DNA from: Phytobacter massiliensis JC163
Lineage (GTDB): Bacteria > Pseudomonadota > Gammaproteobacteria > Enterobacterales > Enterobacteriaceae
DNA: 64,000 bases
Reading direction: 5' to 3'
Assembly (NCBI RefSeq): GCF_000321045.1
Contig: NZ_HE578948.1
Coordinates: 423,182-487,181, forward strand
Shown: piece by piece, positions 39,865 through 53,614 of the stretch
How positions within the stretch are numbered: position 1 is the stretch's first letter
Layout: the number at the start of each line of letters is the position of its first letter
Position numbers and translations under genes: made by a program
Notes under the pieces: model-generated
What the model saw: the letters and a program-made list of their open reading frames with translations, nothing else
Databases searched by the model: none
Told to the model about the DNA's origin: nothing

Positions 39865-40040
39865 TTCTGGCTTTAAAGCACTTGCCTGCGGGTTTGCGCA
39901 GTGGTTGCAGGAATGACTGGATATCCGCAACCCGGCTACCGGGACGTATTTGCATGACTCGCGGGCGCGAGCAGCCAGGTTTCAGAATGACAAACTTATA
40001 GCCTGGGGCCAGGCTAAGCATTTAAGGTGGATGTCGCGCA

Positions 40041-41129
40041 ATGGAGAGGATCACAGTCACTCTTGGGGAGCGTAGTTACCCCATTACCATCGCGGCTGGC
40101 TTGTTCAACGATCCAGCTTCCTTCTCACCCCTGAAAGCCGGTGACCAGGTGATGCTGGTGACCAATGAAACGCTGGCTCCGCTCTATCTCGACAAGCTTC
40201 GTCACGTGCTGGAAACGGCAGGCGTGAAGGTCGACAGCGTCGTGCTACCCGATGGCGAACAGTACAAAAGCCTGGCGGTGCTGGATACGGTGTTTACCGC
40301 GCTTTTGCAAAAACCGCACGGTCGTGATACCACTCTCGTTGCGCTTGGCGGCGGTGTCATTGGCGATCTGACCGGCTTTGCCGCCGCCAGCTATCAGCGC
40401 GGCGTACGCTTTATCCAGGTGCCTACCACACTCCTTTCTCAGGTCGACTCCTCCGTCGGCGGCAAAACCGCCGTCAACCATCCGCTTGGCAAAAACATGA
40501 TCGGCGCGTTTTACCAGCCGGCCTCGGTGGTGGTGGATCTTGACTGCCTGAACACGCTGCCTGCCCGCGAGCTCTCTTCCGGTCTGGCGGAAGTGATCAA
40601 GTACGGCATCATTCTTGACGGTGAATTTTTCGTCTGGCTTGAAGAGAATCTGGATGCGCTACTGCGTCTGGACGGCGCGGCAATGGCTTACTGTATTCGC
40701 CGTTGTTGTGAGCTGAAGGCCGAAGTTGTCGCCGCTGACGAGCGTGAAACAGGCTTACGTGCTTTACTCAATCTGGGCCACACCTTCGGTCACGCCATTG
40801 AAGCTGAAATGGGCTATGGCAACTGGCTGCATGGAGAGGCTGTCGCGGCGGGCATGGTCATGGCGGCGCGCGCATCAGAGCGGTTAGGCCAGTTCCGTAA
40901 CGAAGATACGCAGCGCATTATCACGCTGCTTGAACGCGCAGGTTTGCCGGTGAATGGCCCGCAGGAGATGTCCGCGCAGGCCTATATTCCGCATATGCTG
41001 CGCGATAAAAAAGTGCTGGCGGGCGAACTGCGTTTAGTGCTCCCGCTGGCTTTAGGGAAAAGCGAAGTACGTGGCGGAGTGTCACAAGAGGTTGTCCTTG
41101 GCGCTATTGCTGATTGTCAGCAGGCGTAA
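40041..41129 (+). CDS. aroB: 3-dehydroquinate synthase
   Basis: Converts DAHP to dehydroquinate, the second step of the shikimate pathway, using NAD and a divalent metal. The nucleotide-binding [11 protein letters not shown] lies at about residue 105, and the metal histidines in [11 protein letters not shown] and LHGEAVAAG. It has 362 residues, as in E. coli. It precedes damX by 89 bases. Confidence 0.98.
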   Translation: MERITVTLGERSYPITIAAGLFNDPASFSPLKAGDQVMLVTNETLAPLYLDKLRHVLETAGVKVDSVVLPDGEQYKSLAVLDTVFTALLQKPHGRDTTLVALGGGVIGDLTGFAAASYQRGVRFIQVPTTLLSQVDSSVGGKTAVNHPLGKNMIGAFYQPASVVVDLDCLNTLPARELSSGLAEVIKYGIILDGEFFVWLEENLDALLRLDGAAMAYCIRRCCELKAEVVAADERETGLRALLNLGHTFGHAIEAEMGYGNWLHGEAVAAGMVMAARASERLGQFRNEDTQRIITLLERAGLPVNGPQEMSAQAYIPHMLRDKKVLAGELRLVLPLALGKSEVRGGVSQEVVLGAIADCQQA

Positions 41130-41218
41130 TGATTAGAAAGGTTTGCCGCGCGTGCGTGGTGTTTAACTTCGGGTGATGTGCGATTGTCGTTGGCATAAGC
41201 CTTTGAGTGGGGTGTTAA

Positions 41219-42538
41219 ATGGATGAATTCAAACCAGAAGACGAGCTGAAACCCGATCCCAGCGATCGTCGTACTGGTCGTTCTCGTCAATCTTCTGAAC
41301 GTGTTGATGAGCCGCAAATCAACTTTGACGACGTTGAGCTCGACGCCGACGATCGTCGTCCTTCTCGTGCGCGTAAAGCGCGTGATGAACGCGAAGCGTA
41401 TGAAGAAGATTATGAGCCGGAAGAGGACTCAGTTGACGAGGAGCGTGTAGAACGCCGTCCCCGTAAACGTAAAAAAGCCGCTGCCGCGAAGCCTGCGTCC
41501 CGTCAGTACATCATGATGGGGGTTGGCGTTCTGGTGCTGCTGCTGCTGATTGTCGGCATTGGTTCGGCGCTGAAAGCGCCGTCGAACGACACCGCTGCCA
41601 GCCAGAATGAGCCGGCCAGCAGAAATATCGATCTCTCCGGCAACGGCGGCGCAGCCGATCAGGCGAATGGCGCTCAGCCTGCTCCTGGCACGACCTCTGC
41701 GGAACAGACCGCAGGCGCGTCTTCGCAGCAAGGCCAGGAAGTCACGCTTCCGCCTATCTCCTCTACCCCGTCGCAGAGCCAGACGCCTGCTACCCAGCAG
41801 GGCCAGCAGCGTCTTGAAGTACAGGGCGATTTGAACACCGCGCTGTCGCAGCCGCAAAACCAGACGCAAATTGACAGCGCCGTGGCAAGCAGCACCCTGC
41901 CGACTGAACCGGCTACCGTCGCGCCGGTGCGCAACGGCGGCGGTTCATCCGCACACAATGCAGCAGCAGGCGAAAGCCATACAACCACCCGTCCAGAGCG
42001 CAAAACGGTGGTGATCGAGCCGAAACGCCAGCAGCCGCAGCAGCAGGCGAAAGCGCCGGTCGCTAAAACGGAGCCGAAGGCTGTCGCGCAGGCGCCTAAA
42101 CGCGCTGAGACCACTCCTGCCGCGCCGGTGAAAGCGCCGACGGCAACGGCGACCACGACGCCGCCAGCAACCGCGCCGAAAGCGCCGGCTGCTACTGCTA
42201 CTACGACCACAACGCCGCCGAAAACCGCCAGCACCGCTGCGCCGGTTTCAACGGGCAACGTCGGATCGCTGAAATCGGCACCGTCCAGCCACTACACGCT
42301 GCAGCTGAGTAGTTCTTCTAACTACAACAACCTGAACGCGTGGGCGAAAAAAGAGAATCTGAAAAACTTTGTGGTCTATGAGACAACCCGTAACGGTCAG
42401 CCGTGGTATGTGCTGGTAAGCGGCGTTTATGCTTCGAAAGATGAGGCGAAACGCGCGGTCTCTACGCTACCCGCTGATGTTCAGGCGAAAAACCCCTGGG
42501 CCAAACCGCTCAATCAGGTACAGGCCGATCTGCGGTAA
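41219..42538 (+). CDS. damX: Cell division protein DamX
   Basis: An inner-membrane SPOR protein that gathers at the septum by binding peptidoglycan with few stem peptides. The N-terminal 95 residues are charged and cytoplasmic, one span lies at about 97-115, a long Pro/Ala/Thr/Gln-rich linker follows (115-355), and the C-terminal SPOR domain begins with [18 protein letters not shown]. The length of 439 exceeds E. coli (428) through the low-complexity linker, in which short AT(A)TTT and AP repeats are visible. Confidence 0.97.
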   Translation: MDEFKPEDELKPDPSDRRTGRSRQSSERVDEPQINFDDVELDADDRRPSRARKARDEREAYEEDYEPEEDSVDEERVERRPRKRKKAAAAKPASRQYIMMGVGVLVLLLLIVGIGSALKAPSNDTAASQNEPASRNIDLSGNGGAADQANGAQPAPGTTSAEQTAGASSQQGQEVTLPPISSTPSQSQTPATQQGQQRLEVQGDLNTALSQPQNQTQIDSAVASSTLPTEPATVAPVRNGGGSSAHNAAAGESHTTTRPERKTVVIEPKRQQPQQQAKAPVAKTEPKAVAQAPKRAETTPAAPVKAPTATATTTPPATAPKAPAATATTTTTPPKTASTAAPVSTGNVGSLKSAPSSHYTLQLSSSSNYNNLNAWAKKENLKNFVVYETTRNGQPWYVLVSGVYASKDEAKRAVSTLPADVQAKNPWAKPLNQVQADLR

Positions 42539-42588
42539 TTTCATTTCGCCCGTTCTTTAGGGTGCGCCAGTATGGCAACCTTGAAACG

Positions 42589-42616
42589 TCGACAGCGCAA
42601 ACTATCGCGCTGTCGA
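42589..42616. repeat. Inverted repeat in the damX-dam gap
   Basis: TCGACAGCGC and its exact complement GCGCTGTCGA form a ten-base stem with an eight-base loop. No T-run follows, so it is not an ordinary intrinsic terminator; it may protect or attenuate mRNA between the genes. Confidence 0.7.
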
Positions 42617-42723
42617 TGTCACAAGGTCGCGCCGTCCGCAAGGCAGATAAGTTATGTGTATAAAGCGCAGGATGCTGTTGGAGCTGTCTCCACAGCCGGA
42701 GAGAGTGTAATCAATCATCCAGC

Positions 42724-43554
42724 ATGAAAAAAAATCGCGCTTTTCTGAAATGGGCAGGGGGAAAATACCCCCTGCTTGCCGATATAGAACGGCATTTGCC
42801 GCAGGGCGAGTGCCTGATCGAGCCCTTTGTGGGCGCAGGTTCGGTATTTCTCAATACCACCTACTCTCGTTACATCCTGGCGGATATCAATAGCGATCTT
42901 ATTGGGCTTTACAATATTGTTAAAGACCGCGCTGATGAGTATGTTCAGAGCGCGCGGGAGCTGTTTACCGCCTCGACTAACCAGTCTGAAACCTACTATC
43001 AGCTACGGGAAGAGTTCAACCAGAGCCAGGACGGGTTCCGTCGGGCGACGCTTTTTCTGTATCTGAATCGCCACGGCTATAACGGCCTGTGCCGCTATAA
43101 CCTGCGCGGCGAATTCAACGTGCCTTTTGGCCGCTATAAGAAGCCCTACTTCCCGGAAGCGGAGTTGTACCACTTTGCGGAAAAGGCGCAGAATGCCTTT
43201 TTTTATTGCGAATCCTATGCGGACAGCATGGCGCGTGCGGATGCTAACTCGGTAGTTTACTGCGACCCGCCGTACGCCCCGCTTTCGGCAACCGCGAATT
43301 TTACGGCTTACCATACCAATAGCTTTAGTCTGGAGCAGCAGGCGCATCTGGCGGAGATCGCCGAAAATCTGGTGCGCAACCAGATCCCGGTGCTGATCTC
43401 CAATCACGATACCGTGATGACCCGCGAGTGGTATAGTCAGGCAAAGCTCCATGTGGTGAAAGTACGGCGCAGCATCAGCAGTAACGGCGGGACGCGTAAA
43501 AAAGTGAACGAACTGCTGGCCTTGTATCACCCGACGGCGGCCAGCCTGAAGTAA
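42724..43554 (+). CDS. dam: DNA adenine methyltransferase Dam
   Basis: Methylates adenine in GATC and guides mismatch repair and replication timing. The AdoMet-binding FVGAGS motif lies at residues 35-40 and the catalytic DPPY at residues 181-184. The target recognition region follows RHGYNGLCRYNLRGEFNVPFG. The length is 276 against 278. It lies 185 bases after damX, in a region with a ten-base stem. Confidence 0.98.
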   Translation: MKKNRAFLKWAGGKYPLLADIERHLPQGECLIEPFVGAGSVFLNTTYSRYILADINSDLIGLYNIVKDRADEYVQSARELFTASTNQSETYYQLREEFNQSQDGFRRATLFLYLNRHGYNGLCRYNLRGEFNVPFGRYKKPYFPEAELYHFAEKAQNAFFYCESYADSMARADANSVVYCDPPYAPLSATANFTAYHTNSFSLEQQAHLAEIAENLVRNQIPVLISNHDTVMTREWYSQAKLHVVKVRRSISSNGGTRKKVNELLALYHPTAASLK

Positions 43555-43621
43555 CGCTCTCGATAATGCGTTCGTCTTCAACCGGTATAATTGACCAGAA
43601 TTTGTTCAAAAGGAGATGCGG

Positions 43622-44299
43622 ATGACACAGTATTTGATTGCCCCTTCCATTCTGTCGGCGGATTTTGCCCGTCTGGGCGAAGACACAGCCAGCGCGCTGG
43701 CCGCAGGTGGAGATGTGGTTCATTTTGATGTTATGGACAACCACTATGTGCCGAACCTGACGATGGGCCCAATGGTGCTGAAATCGCTGCGCAAGTATGG
43801 CATCACCGCGCCGATTGATGTCCACCTGATGGTAAAGCCCGTCGATCGGCTGGTACCTGATTTTGCCGCCGCCGGCGCCAGCATCATTACCTTTCATCCC
43901 GAGGCCTCAGAACATATCGATCGCACATTGCAGCTGATTAAAGAGCATGGCTGCAAAGCAGGGCTGGTCTTTAACCCGGCCACGCCGCTGAGCTATCTCG
44001 ATTACGTGATGGATAAGCTGGACGTTATCTTGCTGATGTCGGTTAACCCAGGCTTCGGCGGGCAATCATTTATTCCTCATACCCTGGAAAAGCTGCGTGA
44101 AGTGCGTCGCCGCATTGACGCATCCGGCTTCGACATTCGCCTGGAGGTAGACGGCGGCGTGAAAGCCAGCAATATCGCAGAGATCGCGGCGGCAGGGGCG
44201 GATATGTTTGTCGCGGGCTCGGCCATTTTTGACCAGCCGGATTACAAAAAAGTGATTGATGAAATGCGCAGTGAACTGGCAAAGGTAAGTCATGGTTAA
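43622..44299 (+). CDS. rpe: Ribulose-phosphate 3-epimerase
   Basis: Interconverts ribulose 5-phosphate and xylulose 5-phosphate in the pentose phosphate pathway. The TIM-barrel active-site motifs are seen in [21 protein letters not shown] and EVDGGV. The ATG at 43622 gives 225 residues as in E. coli and has AAGGAGA six bases upstream; the ATG two codons earlier overlaps that site. It overlaps gph by eight bases. Confidence 0.98.
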   Translation: MTQYLIAPSILSADFARLGEDTASALAAGGDVVHFDVMDNHYVPNLTMGPMVLKSLRKYGITAPIDVHLMVKPVDRLVPDFAAAGASIITFHPEASEHIDRTLQLIKEHGCKAGLVFNPATPLSYLDYVMDKLDVILLMSVNPGFGGQSFIPHTLEKLREVRRRIDASGFDIRLEVDGGVKASNIAEIAAAGADMFVAGSAIFDQPDYKKVIDEMRSELAKVSHG

Positions 44300-45053
44300 G
44301 ATGCAGGCGATTCGAGGAGTAGCGTTCGATCTGGACGGCACGCTGGTGGACAGCGCGCCGGGTTTAACCGCGGCGGTGGATAACGCCCTGTACGCGCTGG
44401 AGCTGCCGCAGGCGGGTGAAGCGCGGGTAATTACCTGGATTGGCAACGGTGCGGATGTGCTGATGTCCCGCGCGTTGGCGTGGTCGCTGCAGGAGCGTAA
44501 CGCGCAGCGTGCCGCCATCGGCAAGCCCGCTATCGACAGCGCCGATATTCCGCAGGAAGAGCAGGCGTTTATGCTGCGTAAGCTGTTCGACCGCTATTAC
44601 GCCGAGTCGGTGAAAGAGGGGAGCGTTCTCTTTCCTGACGTGGCGCAGACGCTGGCGGCGCTGCATGGTAAGGGCCTGCCGCTGGCGCTGGTGACCAATA
44701 AACCCACCCCCTTCGTCGCGCCGCTGCTCGAAGCGCTGGGCATCGATAGCTATTTTGATGTGGTTATCGGCGGTGACGACGTGAAGAACAAAAAGCCGCA
44801 CCCGGAACCGCTGCTGCTGGTGGCCGAAAAGCTGGCTCTCGCGCCGGGTGAACTGCTGTTCGTTGGCGATTCGCGCAACGATATTCTCGCCGCTCGCGCC
44901 GCAGGCTGTTGCTCTGTAGGGCTGACCTATGGTTACAATTACGGCGAACCGATTACTTTAAGCGAGCCGGACTATGTGTTCGACCGCTTTAACGAACTAC
45001 TGCCCGCGCTCGGGCTCCCGCACAGTGAAACTCAGGAAGTGAAAAATGACTAA
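44292..45053 (+). CDS. gph: Phosphoglycolate phosphatase
   Basis: A HAD-family enzyme that removes phosphate from 2-phosphoglycolate, notably that formed from DNA repair ends. Motif I is [12 protein letters not shown] near residue 13, and the late motifs VTNKPT and FVGDSRNDI are present. It has 253 residues (E. coli 252). Its start overlaps rpe and its end overlaps trpS by eight bases each, implying coupled translation. Confidence 0.98.
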   Translation: MVKMQAIRGVAFDLDGTLVDSAPGLTAAVDNALYALELPQAGEARVITWIGNGADVLMSRALAWSLQERNAQRAAIGKPAIDSADIPQEEQAFMLRKLFDRYYAESVKEGSVLFPDVAQTLAALHGKGLPLALVTNKPTPFVAPLLEALGIDSYFDVVIGGDDVKNKKPHPEPLLLVAEKLALAPGELLFVGDSRNDILAARAAGCCSVGLTYGYNYGEPITLSEPDYVFDRFNELLPALGLPHSETQEVKND

Positions 45054-46050
45054 GCCCATCGTATTCAGCGGCGCACAGCCCTCAGGTGAATTGACCATTG
45101 GTAATTACATGGGTGCGCTGCGTCAATGGGTGAACATGCAGGATGACTATCACTGTATCTACTGCATCGTTGACCAGCACGCCATTACCGTGCGTCAGGA
45201 TCCGCAGCAGCTGCGTAAAGCGACGCTTGATACTCTGGCGCTCTACCTGGCGTGCGGGATCGATCCTGAAAAAAGCACCATCTTCGTACAGTCTCACGTG
45301 CCGGAGCATGCGCAGCTGAGCTGGGCGCTGAACTGCTACACCTACTTCGGCGAACTGAGCCGCATGACCCAGTTCAAAGATAAATCTTCCCGCTATGCGG
45401 AAAACATCAACGCCGGGCTGTTTGATTATCCGGTACTGATGGCGGCGGACATTCTGCTTTACCAGACCAACCAGGTGCCGGTAGGGGAAGATCAGAAACA
45501 GCATCTGGAGCTGAGCCGCGATATCGCCCAGCGTTTTAATGCCATCTACGGCGACGTCTTCAAAGTGCCGGAGCCGTTTATTCCGAAATCCGGCGCGCGC
45601 GTGATGTCCCTGCTGGAGCCGACGAAGAAAATGTCCAAGTCCGACGATAACCGCAACAACGTTATCGGCCTGCTGGAAGATCCGAAATCGGTCGTGAAGA
45701 AGATCAAACGCGCGGTGACCGACTCCGAAGAGCCGCCGGTAGTGCGTTACGATATTAAAGAGAAAGCGGGCGTTTCTAACCTGCTGGATATCCTCTCCGC
45801 CGTGACCGGCCAGAGCATTGCCGAGCTGGAGCAGCACTTCGAGGGTAAAATGTATGGTCACCTGAAAGGTGAAGTGGCGGATGCGGTATCCGGTATGTTG
45901 ACCGAGCTGCAGGCGCGCTACCACCATTTCCGTGATGACGAAGCCCTGCTGCAGAAGATCATGAAGGAAGGGGCGGATAAAGCCAGCGCCCGCGCGTCGG
46001 AAACGCTGAAAAAAGTCTACGAAGCCATTGGTTTCGTGGCGAAGCCGTAA
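45046..46050 (+). CDS. trpS: Tryptophanyl-tRNA synthetase
   Basis: Charges tRNA-Trp; a class I synthetase. The HIGH-type motif is in [13 protein letters not shown] (T-I-G-N form) and the KMSKS loop is KKMSKSDDN near residue 195. The length of 334 equals E. coli. It ends the superoperon; a REP element lies 30 bases past its stop, before convergent frlR. Confidence 0.98.
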   Translation: MTKPIVFSGAQPSGELTIGNYMGALRQWVNMQDDYHCIYCIVDQHAITVRQDPQQLRKATLDTLALYLACGIDPEKSTIFVQSHVPEHAQLSWALNCYTYFGELSRMTQFKDKSSRYAENINAGLFDYPVLMAADILLYQTNQVPVGEDQKQHLELSRDIAQRFNAIYGDVFKVPEPFIPKSGARVMSLLEPTKKMSKSDDNRNNVIGLLEDPKSVVKKIKRAVTDSEEPPVVRYDIKEKAGVSNLLDILSAVTGQSIAELEQHFEGKMYGHLKGEVADAVSGMLTELQARYHHFRDDEALLQKIMKEGADKASARASETLKKVYEAIGFVAKP

Positions 46051-46079
46051 GCCTACGAATCCTTCACCCTAACCAGAAG

Positions 46080-46116
46080 GTAGCCCGGATAAGGCGTCTT
46101 TACGCCGCATCCGGGA
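46080..46116. repeat. REP element between trpS and frlR
   Basis: GTAGCCCGGATAAGGCG, a short loop and ACGCCGCATCCGGGA, matching the element at 33016-33053 with only a few loop changes. It marks one edge of the frl block. Confidence 0.9.
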
Positions 46117-46124
46117 TGTTCTGG

Positions 46125-46856
46125 CTACGCGTGCTGGTTATCAATGGTCAGCGTAATTCGGTTGGCCCGGCAGAACAGCTCGGAAACGTGCACCGGTTTG
46201 TTATGCTGATCGAAGGCGATTTTGCTGATGCGAAACAGCGGCTCGCCCAGTTCACACTTGAGCCACTGCACCTGCGAACGGGTGGCAGCGAAAATATCGA
46301 TCGTTTTTTTATCGCTCACTACCCGCGTGTCAAAATGCTTTTGAAACAGCTGGTAGGTTGATGCCCCTTCTGTGTAATGCTCGTCAAATTGCGGATAGCG
46401 CGACAGCGGGATCCACGAGCTGTCGATAAACAGCGGCTCCTTGTCGAGATACATCACCCGGCTCAAATGAAACACTTCGCTATTACCGGGAATATTCAGC
46501 TTTTCACAAAAGGGGGCGGCGGAGATACGCGCCTGCTCTATCACCTTCTCTTTGGTCGGCTTACCCTGTGAAACGCCAAAATCGGTAAAACCGCTGACGG
46601 TCAGCAAGGCGTTTTCCACCTTCTGGCTTTGTACAAACGTTCCTTTTCCTTGCCAGCGAATCAGCACCCCATCCGCCACCAGATCGCTGATAGCCTTGCG
46701 AATGGTTATCCTGCTTACGTTGTACTGCGCGCACAGTTCACTTTCGGTAGGGATCTGCTGCCCGGCTTTGTAGATGCCCTGAGCGATATCATCCAGCAGA
46801 CGCTGGCGTACCGTGGCGTAGAGCAGTTGATGAGAATAGCGGTCCGTAGCTGGCAT
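46125..46856 (-). CDS. frlR: Fructoselysine operon regulator FrlR (GntR/HutC type)
   Basis: A GntR-family transcription factor with an N-terminal winged helix (LCAQYNVSRITIRKAISDLV at about residues 40-60) and a C-terminal UTRA effector domain. It follows frlD in the same direction after 96 bases. It is presumed to control frlABCD in response to a fructosamine or its 6-phosphate; I could not define its operator. Confidence 0.92.
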   Translation of the reverse strand: MPATDRYSHQLLYATVRQRLLDDIAQGIYKAGQQIPTESELCAQYNVSRITIRKAISDLVADGVLIRWQGKGTFVQSQKVENALLTVSGFTDFGVSQGKPTKEKVIEQARISAAPFCEKLNIPGNSEVFHLSRVMYLDKEPLFIDSSWIPLSRYPQFDEHYTEGASTYQLFQKHFDTRVVSDKKTIDIFAATRSQVQWLKCELGEPLFRISKIAFDQHNKPVHVSELFCRANRITLTIDNQHA

Positions 46857-46952
46857 GGCTCAACCCTGAAAAGAATGGAATAGGGGAATTATAGGGTTGT
46901 TTATCAGCGAGTAACAGAGCGCTGGCATGATGCGGCTCATGCCAGCGACGGA

Positions 46953-47738
46953 TTACCATGCTCCGTGGTACTGGATTGTGCGCGCCGCGCTGAGCGTACC
47001 CTGCTCCATGGCGACGGGAAGCGGCCTGCCGCAGGCCCAGGCGCAGAGGAAACCTGCGATATACGAATCTCCGGCGCCCATGGTGTCCACCACATCGACC
47101 CGGGCGGCGGCCTGGCGGTAAAACCGCTCGCCATCCCAGGCGATGCTGCCATTTTCGCCCAGCGTGACGATAGCTATGCCCGCGCCGTGCGCAACTATCG
47201 CCTGCATACGCGCCCGTAACGCCGCATCCTCCTGCTGCGCCGAGGCGAAGGCGAAATCAAGATGCGGCGGCAAAGTCTGCCAGAGGGGGCTGTCCCACTT
47301 ATCCGCAAAGTCAAAAGCGGTCACTTTGCCCGCCGCGTGCAGCCGGGGAAAGGCGTGTTCAGCGTGGCCCCAGATGGCGGAGTGGATGATATCGTAGCCC
47401 TCAAGCCAGGCGTAATCATGCTCATCCAGAGTGAAGTCCGCCATCACCCCTTCGGTATAATCGCCCAGTACCCGATCGTTGCCTTTCAGCTCGACCTGCG
47501 TTTGCGCGGTCACGCCGCATTTCACATGCACGTGACAGGTATCGACGCCCATTCTGGCCAGGTCGTCTTTTAACATCCGGCCATATTCGTCTTCGCCAAC
47601 CCAGGTCACGCAACCCGGCTGCATGCCGTAGCGGGTGCTGTAAACCGCCACGTTTACCGCATTGCCGCCGGAAAAGGCTTTGCCCAGGTGCGGGTAGATA
47701 TCGACGCAGTTATCGCCGATGGTTGCCAGCCGTTTCAT
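46953..47738 (-). CDS. frlD: Fructoselysine 6-kinase FrlD
   Basis: A PfkB-family sugar kinase that phosphorylates imported fructoselysine at C6. The nucleotide-binding end has the catalytic aspartate in [14 protein letters not shown] near residue 215, and the substrate-binding [13 protein letters not shown] is at about residue 25. It has 261 residues, the expected length. Its start overlaps the frlC stop by four bases. Confidence 0.95.
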   Translation of the reverse strand: MKRLATIGDNCVDIYPHLGKAFSGGNAVNVAVYSTRYGMQPGCVTWVGEDEYGRMLKDDLARMGVDTCHVHVKCGVTAQTQVELKGNDRVLGDYTEGVMADFTLDEHDYAWLEGYDIIHSAIWGHAEHAFPRLHAAGKVTAFDFADKWDSPLWQTLPPHLDFAFASAQQEDAALRARMQAIVAHGAGIAIVTLGENGSIAWDGERFYRQAAARVDVVDTMGAGDSYIAGFLCAWACGRPLPVAMEQGTLSAARTIQYHGAW

Positions 47739-48565
47739 GGGCGCGCCTCCGGTAGCAACGCGCGAAAGCGTTCCAGCGCCTGGCGGGCAAACAGCCGCGG
47801 CTCGTTCATGTACATGGTCACCAGTTCGATGGTGCAGTAGCCGTCGTAGCCGCTGGCGATAACATCTTGCATCAGTTCCCGCAGCGGCATTTTCCCTTCG
47901 CCGGGAATGTAGTGGCTGTCGCTCGCGCCGTCGCTGTCGACAATATGCAGATGGCGCAGCTTATCGCCAAGCTTAGTGAAGTAGCTCATCACCGGCTCGC
48001 CCTGTACCCAGGGGGCGCAGATATCAATCATGCTGTACAGGCGCGGCGAGGGGACAAGGGAAAGGGCGCGCAGCACGTCATTGGCGTTACGAACCACATT
48101 CGACTCATACGGCGTAAGCGGTTCCAGCACCAGGTCCATCTCAATCTCCTGCGCGTATTCGCACAGCTCATGCAGGTTGTCGGCGAGACGCTGCCAGATA
48201 ACATCCGGCGTGGTCAGGTAACCTGCGTGGGCGGCGGAGATCAGCGTAAACCCGGCGTTCATCTCTTTGGCCATATCCATAGCCAGCTTGATCATCTCCA
48301 GGCTCTCACGGCGCATGCGCTCATCGCCCAGCATCATATTCCACGGATAGCCGTTGGTTTCCGGCGTGTAGCCGATAATCGGCAACTGGTACGTTCGGGC
48401 CAGCTCTTTAATTTTCCTGATGCCGCCCGCTTTCAGGTCCGGGGCGAAGGCGTGAGGACGCCCGCCCCACAGTTCGATACCGTCATAGCCCAGCTCATGG
48501 GCGTCACGAAACGCCTCTTCAACCGGTAAACGCTGGTGGCCGCAGGTAAACATGCCTGTTTTCAT
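47735..48565 (-). CDS. frlC: Fructoselysine/psicoselysine 3-epimerase FrlC
   Basis: A sugar-isomerase-type TIM barrel that interconverts fructoselysine and psicoselysine, which widens the Amadori substrates the pathway can use. Metal-site residues are in [17 protein letters not shown] and [15 protein letters not shown]. The ATG at 48565 has GGAGAAG upstream and gives 276 residues, as in E. coli; a longer in-frame start is unsupported. Confidence 0.95.
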   Translation of the reverse strand: MKTGMFTCGHQRLPVEEAFRDAHELGYDGIELWGGRPHAFAPDLKAGGIRKIKELARTYQLPIIGYTPETNGYPWNMMLGDERMRRESLEMIKLAMDMAKEMNAGFTLISAAHAGYLTTPDVIWQRLADNLHELCEYAQEIEMDLVLEPLTPYESNVVRNANDVLRALSLVPSPRLYSMIDICAPWVQGEPVMSYFTKLGDKLRHLHIVDSDGASDSHYIPGEGKMPLRELMQDVIASGYDGYCTIELVTMYMNEPRLFARQALERFRALLPEARP

Positions 48566-48614
48566 TGCTCTTCTCCTTTCGGGAAAACCGGCCCGGACGG
48601 GCCGGATAGCGAAA

Positions 48615-49637
48615 TCAATACTCCACAAGCCCACCGTAATAACGGCGTTCATCCGGGTTGTGATCTTTGTAAATCGACAGGTAGTAGCAGAGCCACTCCA
48701 TCGGCACGAACATCAGAAACGGCGCCAGCCACGGATGCAGGCCCTGGGCGATATCGGCGTAATCAATAACGATGACGTTATCGGTACGCGCTTTGACAAA
48801 GCGGATGGCGCGCTCGGTGGTGTGACGGCTTTCGTCATTACCCAGCAGGAACAGGAACGGTACGCCGGGCTCCACTACTTCAAGCGGGCCGTGACGGAAC
48901 TCGCCGCTCTCGATAACCGAGCCGTGTGTCCAGGTGAATTCCATCAGGGTAACGATCCCTTCCTTATATCCCAGCGGGCGCAGCGGGCCAGCGGAAACGG
49001 TGTAGATCATCGGCCATGAGCTGGCCTGTTCGCCGAGCTGACGGCCTTTCTCTTCCCAGTTGCGCACCAGGTGGCCCAGCGCCTGCGGCAGTTTCTGCAG
49101 GTCGGTTTTGATCTTGCCGATTTCCGCATGCGGCGCGAGGCGGGTTACCATCTCCAGCACCACGCTGTAGCAGAGCAACAGATGGATTTCCCAGATGCAG
49201 TCGGCCTGGTAGTCCACCACATACTCCACCGGGACGGTGATCGGGCTGTCCGGTTTTTTCGTGAAGGCGGCGGTGAGCGCGCCGCAGGCCCGGCCTAACT
49301 CTAACGCCTTAATGACCTCTTCGGTCTTGCCGTAATCCGACACGCCAATCACCGCGCAGCGGCTGTCCAGGCGGTGCGGCGTGTTGTCGCAAAACTCCCA
49401 GCCGGACATGGCGTAAACCTGTAAATCTGAATAACGATCCGCAAGATGTTTCGCCGTTTGCGCAGCGTTGAGCGGCGATCCGCAGGCCACGAAATAGATC
49501 CGGTCGATACCGCGACGAAGCATTTCATCAACAATGCCGTGAACGCGGGGCACATCCTGTTGCAGAACTTTCTCCACTTCCGACACCATATTTTCGGTAA
49601 CCAGGAAATCCACGGTGCTTTTATCAATATCCAACAT
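48615..49637 (-). CDS. frlB: Fructoselysine-6-phosphate deglycase FrlB
   Basis: A SIS-domain enzyme that splits fructoselysine 6-phosphate into glucose 6-phosphate and lysine. Two SIS halves are visible, the first with [16 protein letters not shown] and the second with [15 protein letters not shown], which carries the conserved catalytic glutamate and histidine. It has 340 residues. It lies 20 bases after frlA. Confidence 0.96.
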   Translation of the reverse strand: MLDIDKSTVDFLVTENMVSEVEKVLQQDVPRVHGIVDEMLRRGIDRIYFVACGSPLNAAQTAKHLADRYSDLQVYAMSGWEFCDNTPHRLDSRCAVIGVSDYGKTEEVIKALELGRACGALTAAFTKKPDSPITVPVEYVVDYQADCIWEIHLLLCYSVVLEMVTRLAPHAEIGKIKTDLQKLPQALGHLVRNWEEKGRQLGEQASSWPMIYTVSAGPLRPLGYKEGIVTLMEFTWTHGSVIESGEFRHGPLEVVEPGVPFLFLLGNDESRHTTERAIRFVKARTDNVIVIDYADIAQGLHPWLAPFLMFVPMEWLCYYLSIYKDHNPDERRYYGGLVEY

Positions 49638-49657
49638 GTAACGTTCTCCAGACGGGT

Positions 49658-51398
<1,741 letters not shown>

Positions 51399-52763
51399 TT
51401 AAAACCATTTAAGCTTGTCGCGCAGACCAACGACGCGACCAACGATAATGAGCGCCGGGCTTTCCACCCGCTGGGCGAGTGCGGCCAGCTCCGTCAGAAC
51501 GCCGCTCTCGACGCGCTGTTTTACCGAGGTGCCATTTTCTACCAGCGCGACGGGCATATCCGCCTGCATACCGTACTCAATCAATTTTTCCTGAATGGTC
51601 GCCGCCTGGTTCAGCCCCATATAGAAGACCAGGGTCTGTTTTTCCGCCGCCAGGTTCGCCCAGTCGAGCTCGCCGCCGGTTTTTAAATGGCCGGTAACCA
51701 GACGCACGCTCTGGGCGAAATCGCGGTGGGTCAGAGGGATGCCTGAATAGGCAGAGCAGCCGGAGGCGGCGGTGATGCCCGGCACGACCGAGAAGGGGAT
51801 CCCGGCGTGACACAGCGTTTCCAGCTCTTCGCCGCCGCGCCCGAAGATAAACGGGTCGCCCCCTTTCAGGCGTACCACCCGTTTGCCCTTTTGCGCTTCC
51901 CGCAGCAGGATCTGGTTAATCTCTTCCTGCGGCACGCAGTGGTAGCCAGCGCGCTTGCCGACGAATACGCGATCGGCGTCGCGGCGCACGAGATTCATGA
52001 TTTCATCAGAGACCAGCCGGTCGTAGACCACCACATCGGCCTGCTGAATCTGCTGTAACCCTTTAAGCGTGAGCAGTCCGGCGTCCCCTGGCCCTGCGCC
52101 CACCAGCACCACTTCGCCATGATGGTCCAGCGGTTCGGCAAGCAGCTGCTCCGTTATCTTTGTCACGGCGGGCATATCCTGGTTCGCCAGCGACTGGGCC
52201 AGCCTGTCGTTCACAAACAGCTTTTCCCAGAAGCGGCGACGTTCAGCAATGCTGGCGAAGCTCTCCTTCACCCGACGACGCAGCTTACCGGCATAGCTTG
52301 CCACATGGCCGAGATGCTGGGGCAGCAGCGACTCCAGCTTTTCCCGTAGCAGGCGGGCCAGCACCGGCGAGGTGCCGCCGGAAGAGACCGCCACCATCAG
52401 CGGCGAACGGTCGATAATCGATGGCATGATGAAACTCGCCTGCTTCGGCGCGTCCACCACGTTGCAGAAGATACGGCGCGATTCCGCCGCGTTGCTAACC
52501 CGCTGATTGACGGCTTCATCATCGGTAGCCGCAATCACCAGCCAGCAGGGATCGAGCAGGCTTTCGTTAAAGTCGCCTTCTGCCAGGGTTAGCATCCCTT
52601 CGTTCGCCCAGGCGTAAAACTGGGGAACGAAGGTGAGTGAGTTAACGGTAAGCCGTGCACCCGCATCCATTAAAAGCCGTGCTTTACGCTCTGCGACTTC
52701 GCCGCCGCCGACCAGCAGACAGGCGCGTTCACGTAGTTGACAAAATATGGGTAAATGGTCCAC
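51399..52763 (-). CDS. cysG: Siroheme synthase CysG
   Basis: A two-part enzyme that makes siroheme from uroporphyrinogen III. The N-terminal half is the NAD-dependent dehydrogenase/ferrochelatase ([16 protein letters not shown]; the conserved phosphoserine region [10 protein letters not shown]). The C-terminal half is the methyltransferase with [15 protein letters not shown] and [13 protein letters not shown]. The length is 454 against 457. It is 11 bases after nirC, so siroheme is made with the nitrite reductase that needs it. Confidence 0.97.
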   Translation of the reverse strand: MDHLPIFCQLRERACLLVGGGEVAERKARLLMDAGARLTVNSLTFVPQFYAWANEGMLTLAEGDFNESLLDPCWLVIAATDDEAVNQRVSNAAESRRIFCNVVDAPKQASFIMPSIIDRSPLMVAVSSGGTSPVLARLLREKLESLLPQHLGHVASYAGKLRRRVKESFASIAERRRFWEKLFVNDRLAQSLANQDMPAVTKITEQLLAEPLDHHGEVVLVGAGPGDAGLLTLKGLQQIQQADVVVYDRLVSDEIMNLVRRDADRVFVGKRAGYHCVPQEEINQILLREAQKGKRVVRLKGGDPFIFGRGGEELETLCHAGIPFSVVPGITAASGCSAYSGIPLTHRDFAQSVRLVTGHLKTGGELDWANLAAEKQTLVFYMGLNQAATIQEKLIEYGMQADMPVALVENGTSVKQRVESGVLTELAALAQRVESPALIIVGRVVGLRDKLKWF

Positions 52764-52774
52764 GACACTACCTC

Positions 52775-53584
52775 TTAGTTATTGATTGCCGCTTCGCTGT
52801 GAGCAGCTTTTACCGGAGACGGGCGCTCCGCTTTCGGCGTAGCATACCAGTAACCCAGGCCCATAAACACGGCACCGGACAAAGTATTGCCGAGTGTTAC
52901 CCACAGCAGGTTGTGGCCAATGCCGGAGAGGGTATAGGCATCGCTGTGATGACCGAACCAGGAGAGGGCGAACAGCGTCATGTTGGCGACGGAGTGCTCG
53001 TAGCCGGAGGCGATAAAAGCCAGCAGACACCACCAGATAGCGAGGAATTTCGCCGCCCCTTCGGTACGGATCGCCATCCAGATCGCCAGGCAAACCAGCC
53101 AGTTGCAGAGCGCGCCTTTAAAGAACAGTACGCCTGCGGGCGCAGAGGTTTTTGCCAGCGCCACGGCATGCACCAGGCTGGTATCGACCGGCAACAGGCT
53201 GCCGCCGCCCCAGCTGTAAAGCAGCGCGACAAAGACCGAGCCGATAAGGTTGCCAAGCCAGGTTTGCGGCAGGATCGTCCACATCTGGCCGTGGCTGATG
53301 GTGCCTGCTTTCACGCCCAGCGTGAGGAACATCGTGTGACCGGTAAAGAGTTCAGAACCGGCGATGATCACCAGCGTTAAAGCGATACCGAAGGTCGCAC
53401 CCATAACCAGCGGGCGCACGGCGGGGTCAAGCAGGTTGCCAAGGGTGAAAATCAAAATAATCCCTAAGCCTACATAAGCGCCAGCCATGGCGGAGCTTAT
53501 CCAGAAACCTACCGGGTTATTGGTCGAGAGGCGTGAAATGCGCGCAGCGTTAGCCGCACACTTATTAATGGTGTCGGTAAACAT
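52775..53584 (-). CDS. nirC: Nitrite transporter NirC
   Basis: A formate-nitrite (FNT) channel of the inner membrane that imports nitrite and exports it as needed. Six spans are visible, and the FNT signatures [12 protein letters not shown] and [12 protein letters not shown] are present. The length is 269 against 268. Its 199-base leader from nirD contains a long palindrome. It lies between nirD and cysG. Confidence 0.96.
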   Translation of the reverse strand: MFTDTINKCAANAARISRLSTNNPVGFWISSAMAGAYVGLGIILIFTLGNLLDPAVRPLVMGATFGIALTLVIIAGSELFTGHTMFLTLGVKAGTISHGQMWTILPQTWLGNLIGSVFVALLYSWGGGSLLPVDTSLVHAVALAKTSAPAGVLFFKGALCNWLVCLAIWMAIRTEGAAKFLAIWWCLLAFIASGYEHSVANMTLFALSWFGHHSDAYTLSGIGHNLLWVTLGNTLSGAVFMGLGYWYATPKAERPSPVKAAHSEAAINN

Positions 53585-53614
53585 AGTGATTATCCTTTAC
53601 ACTTCATCCTTCGC

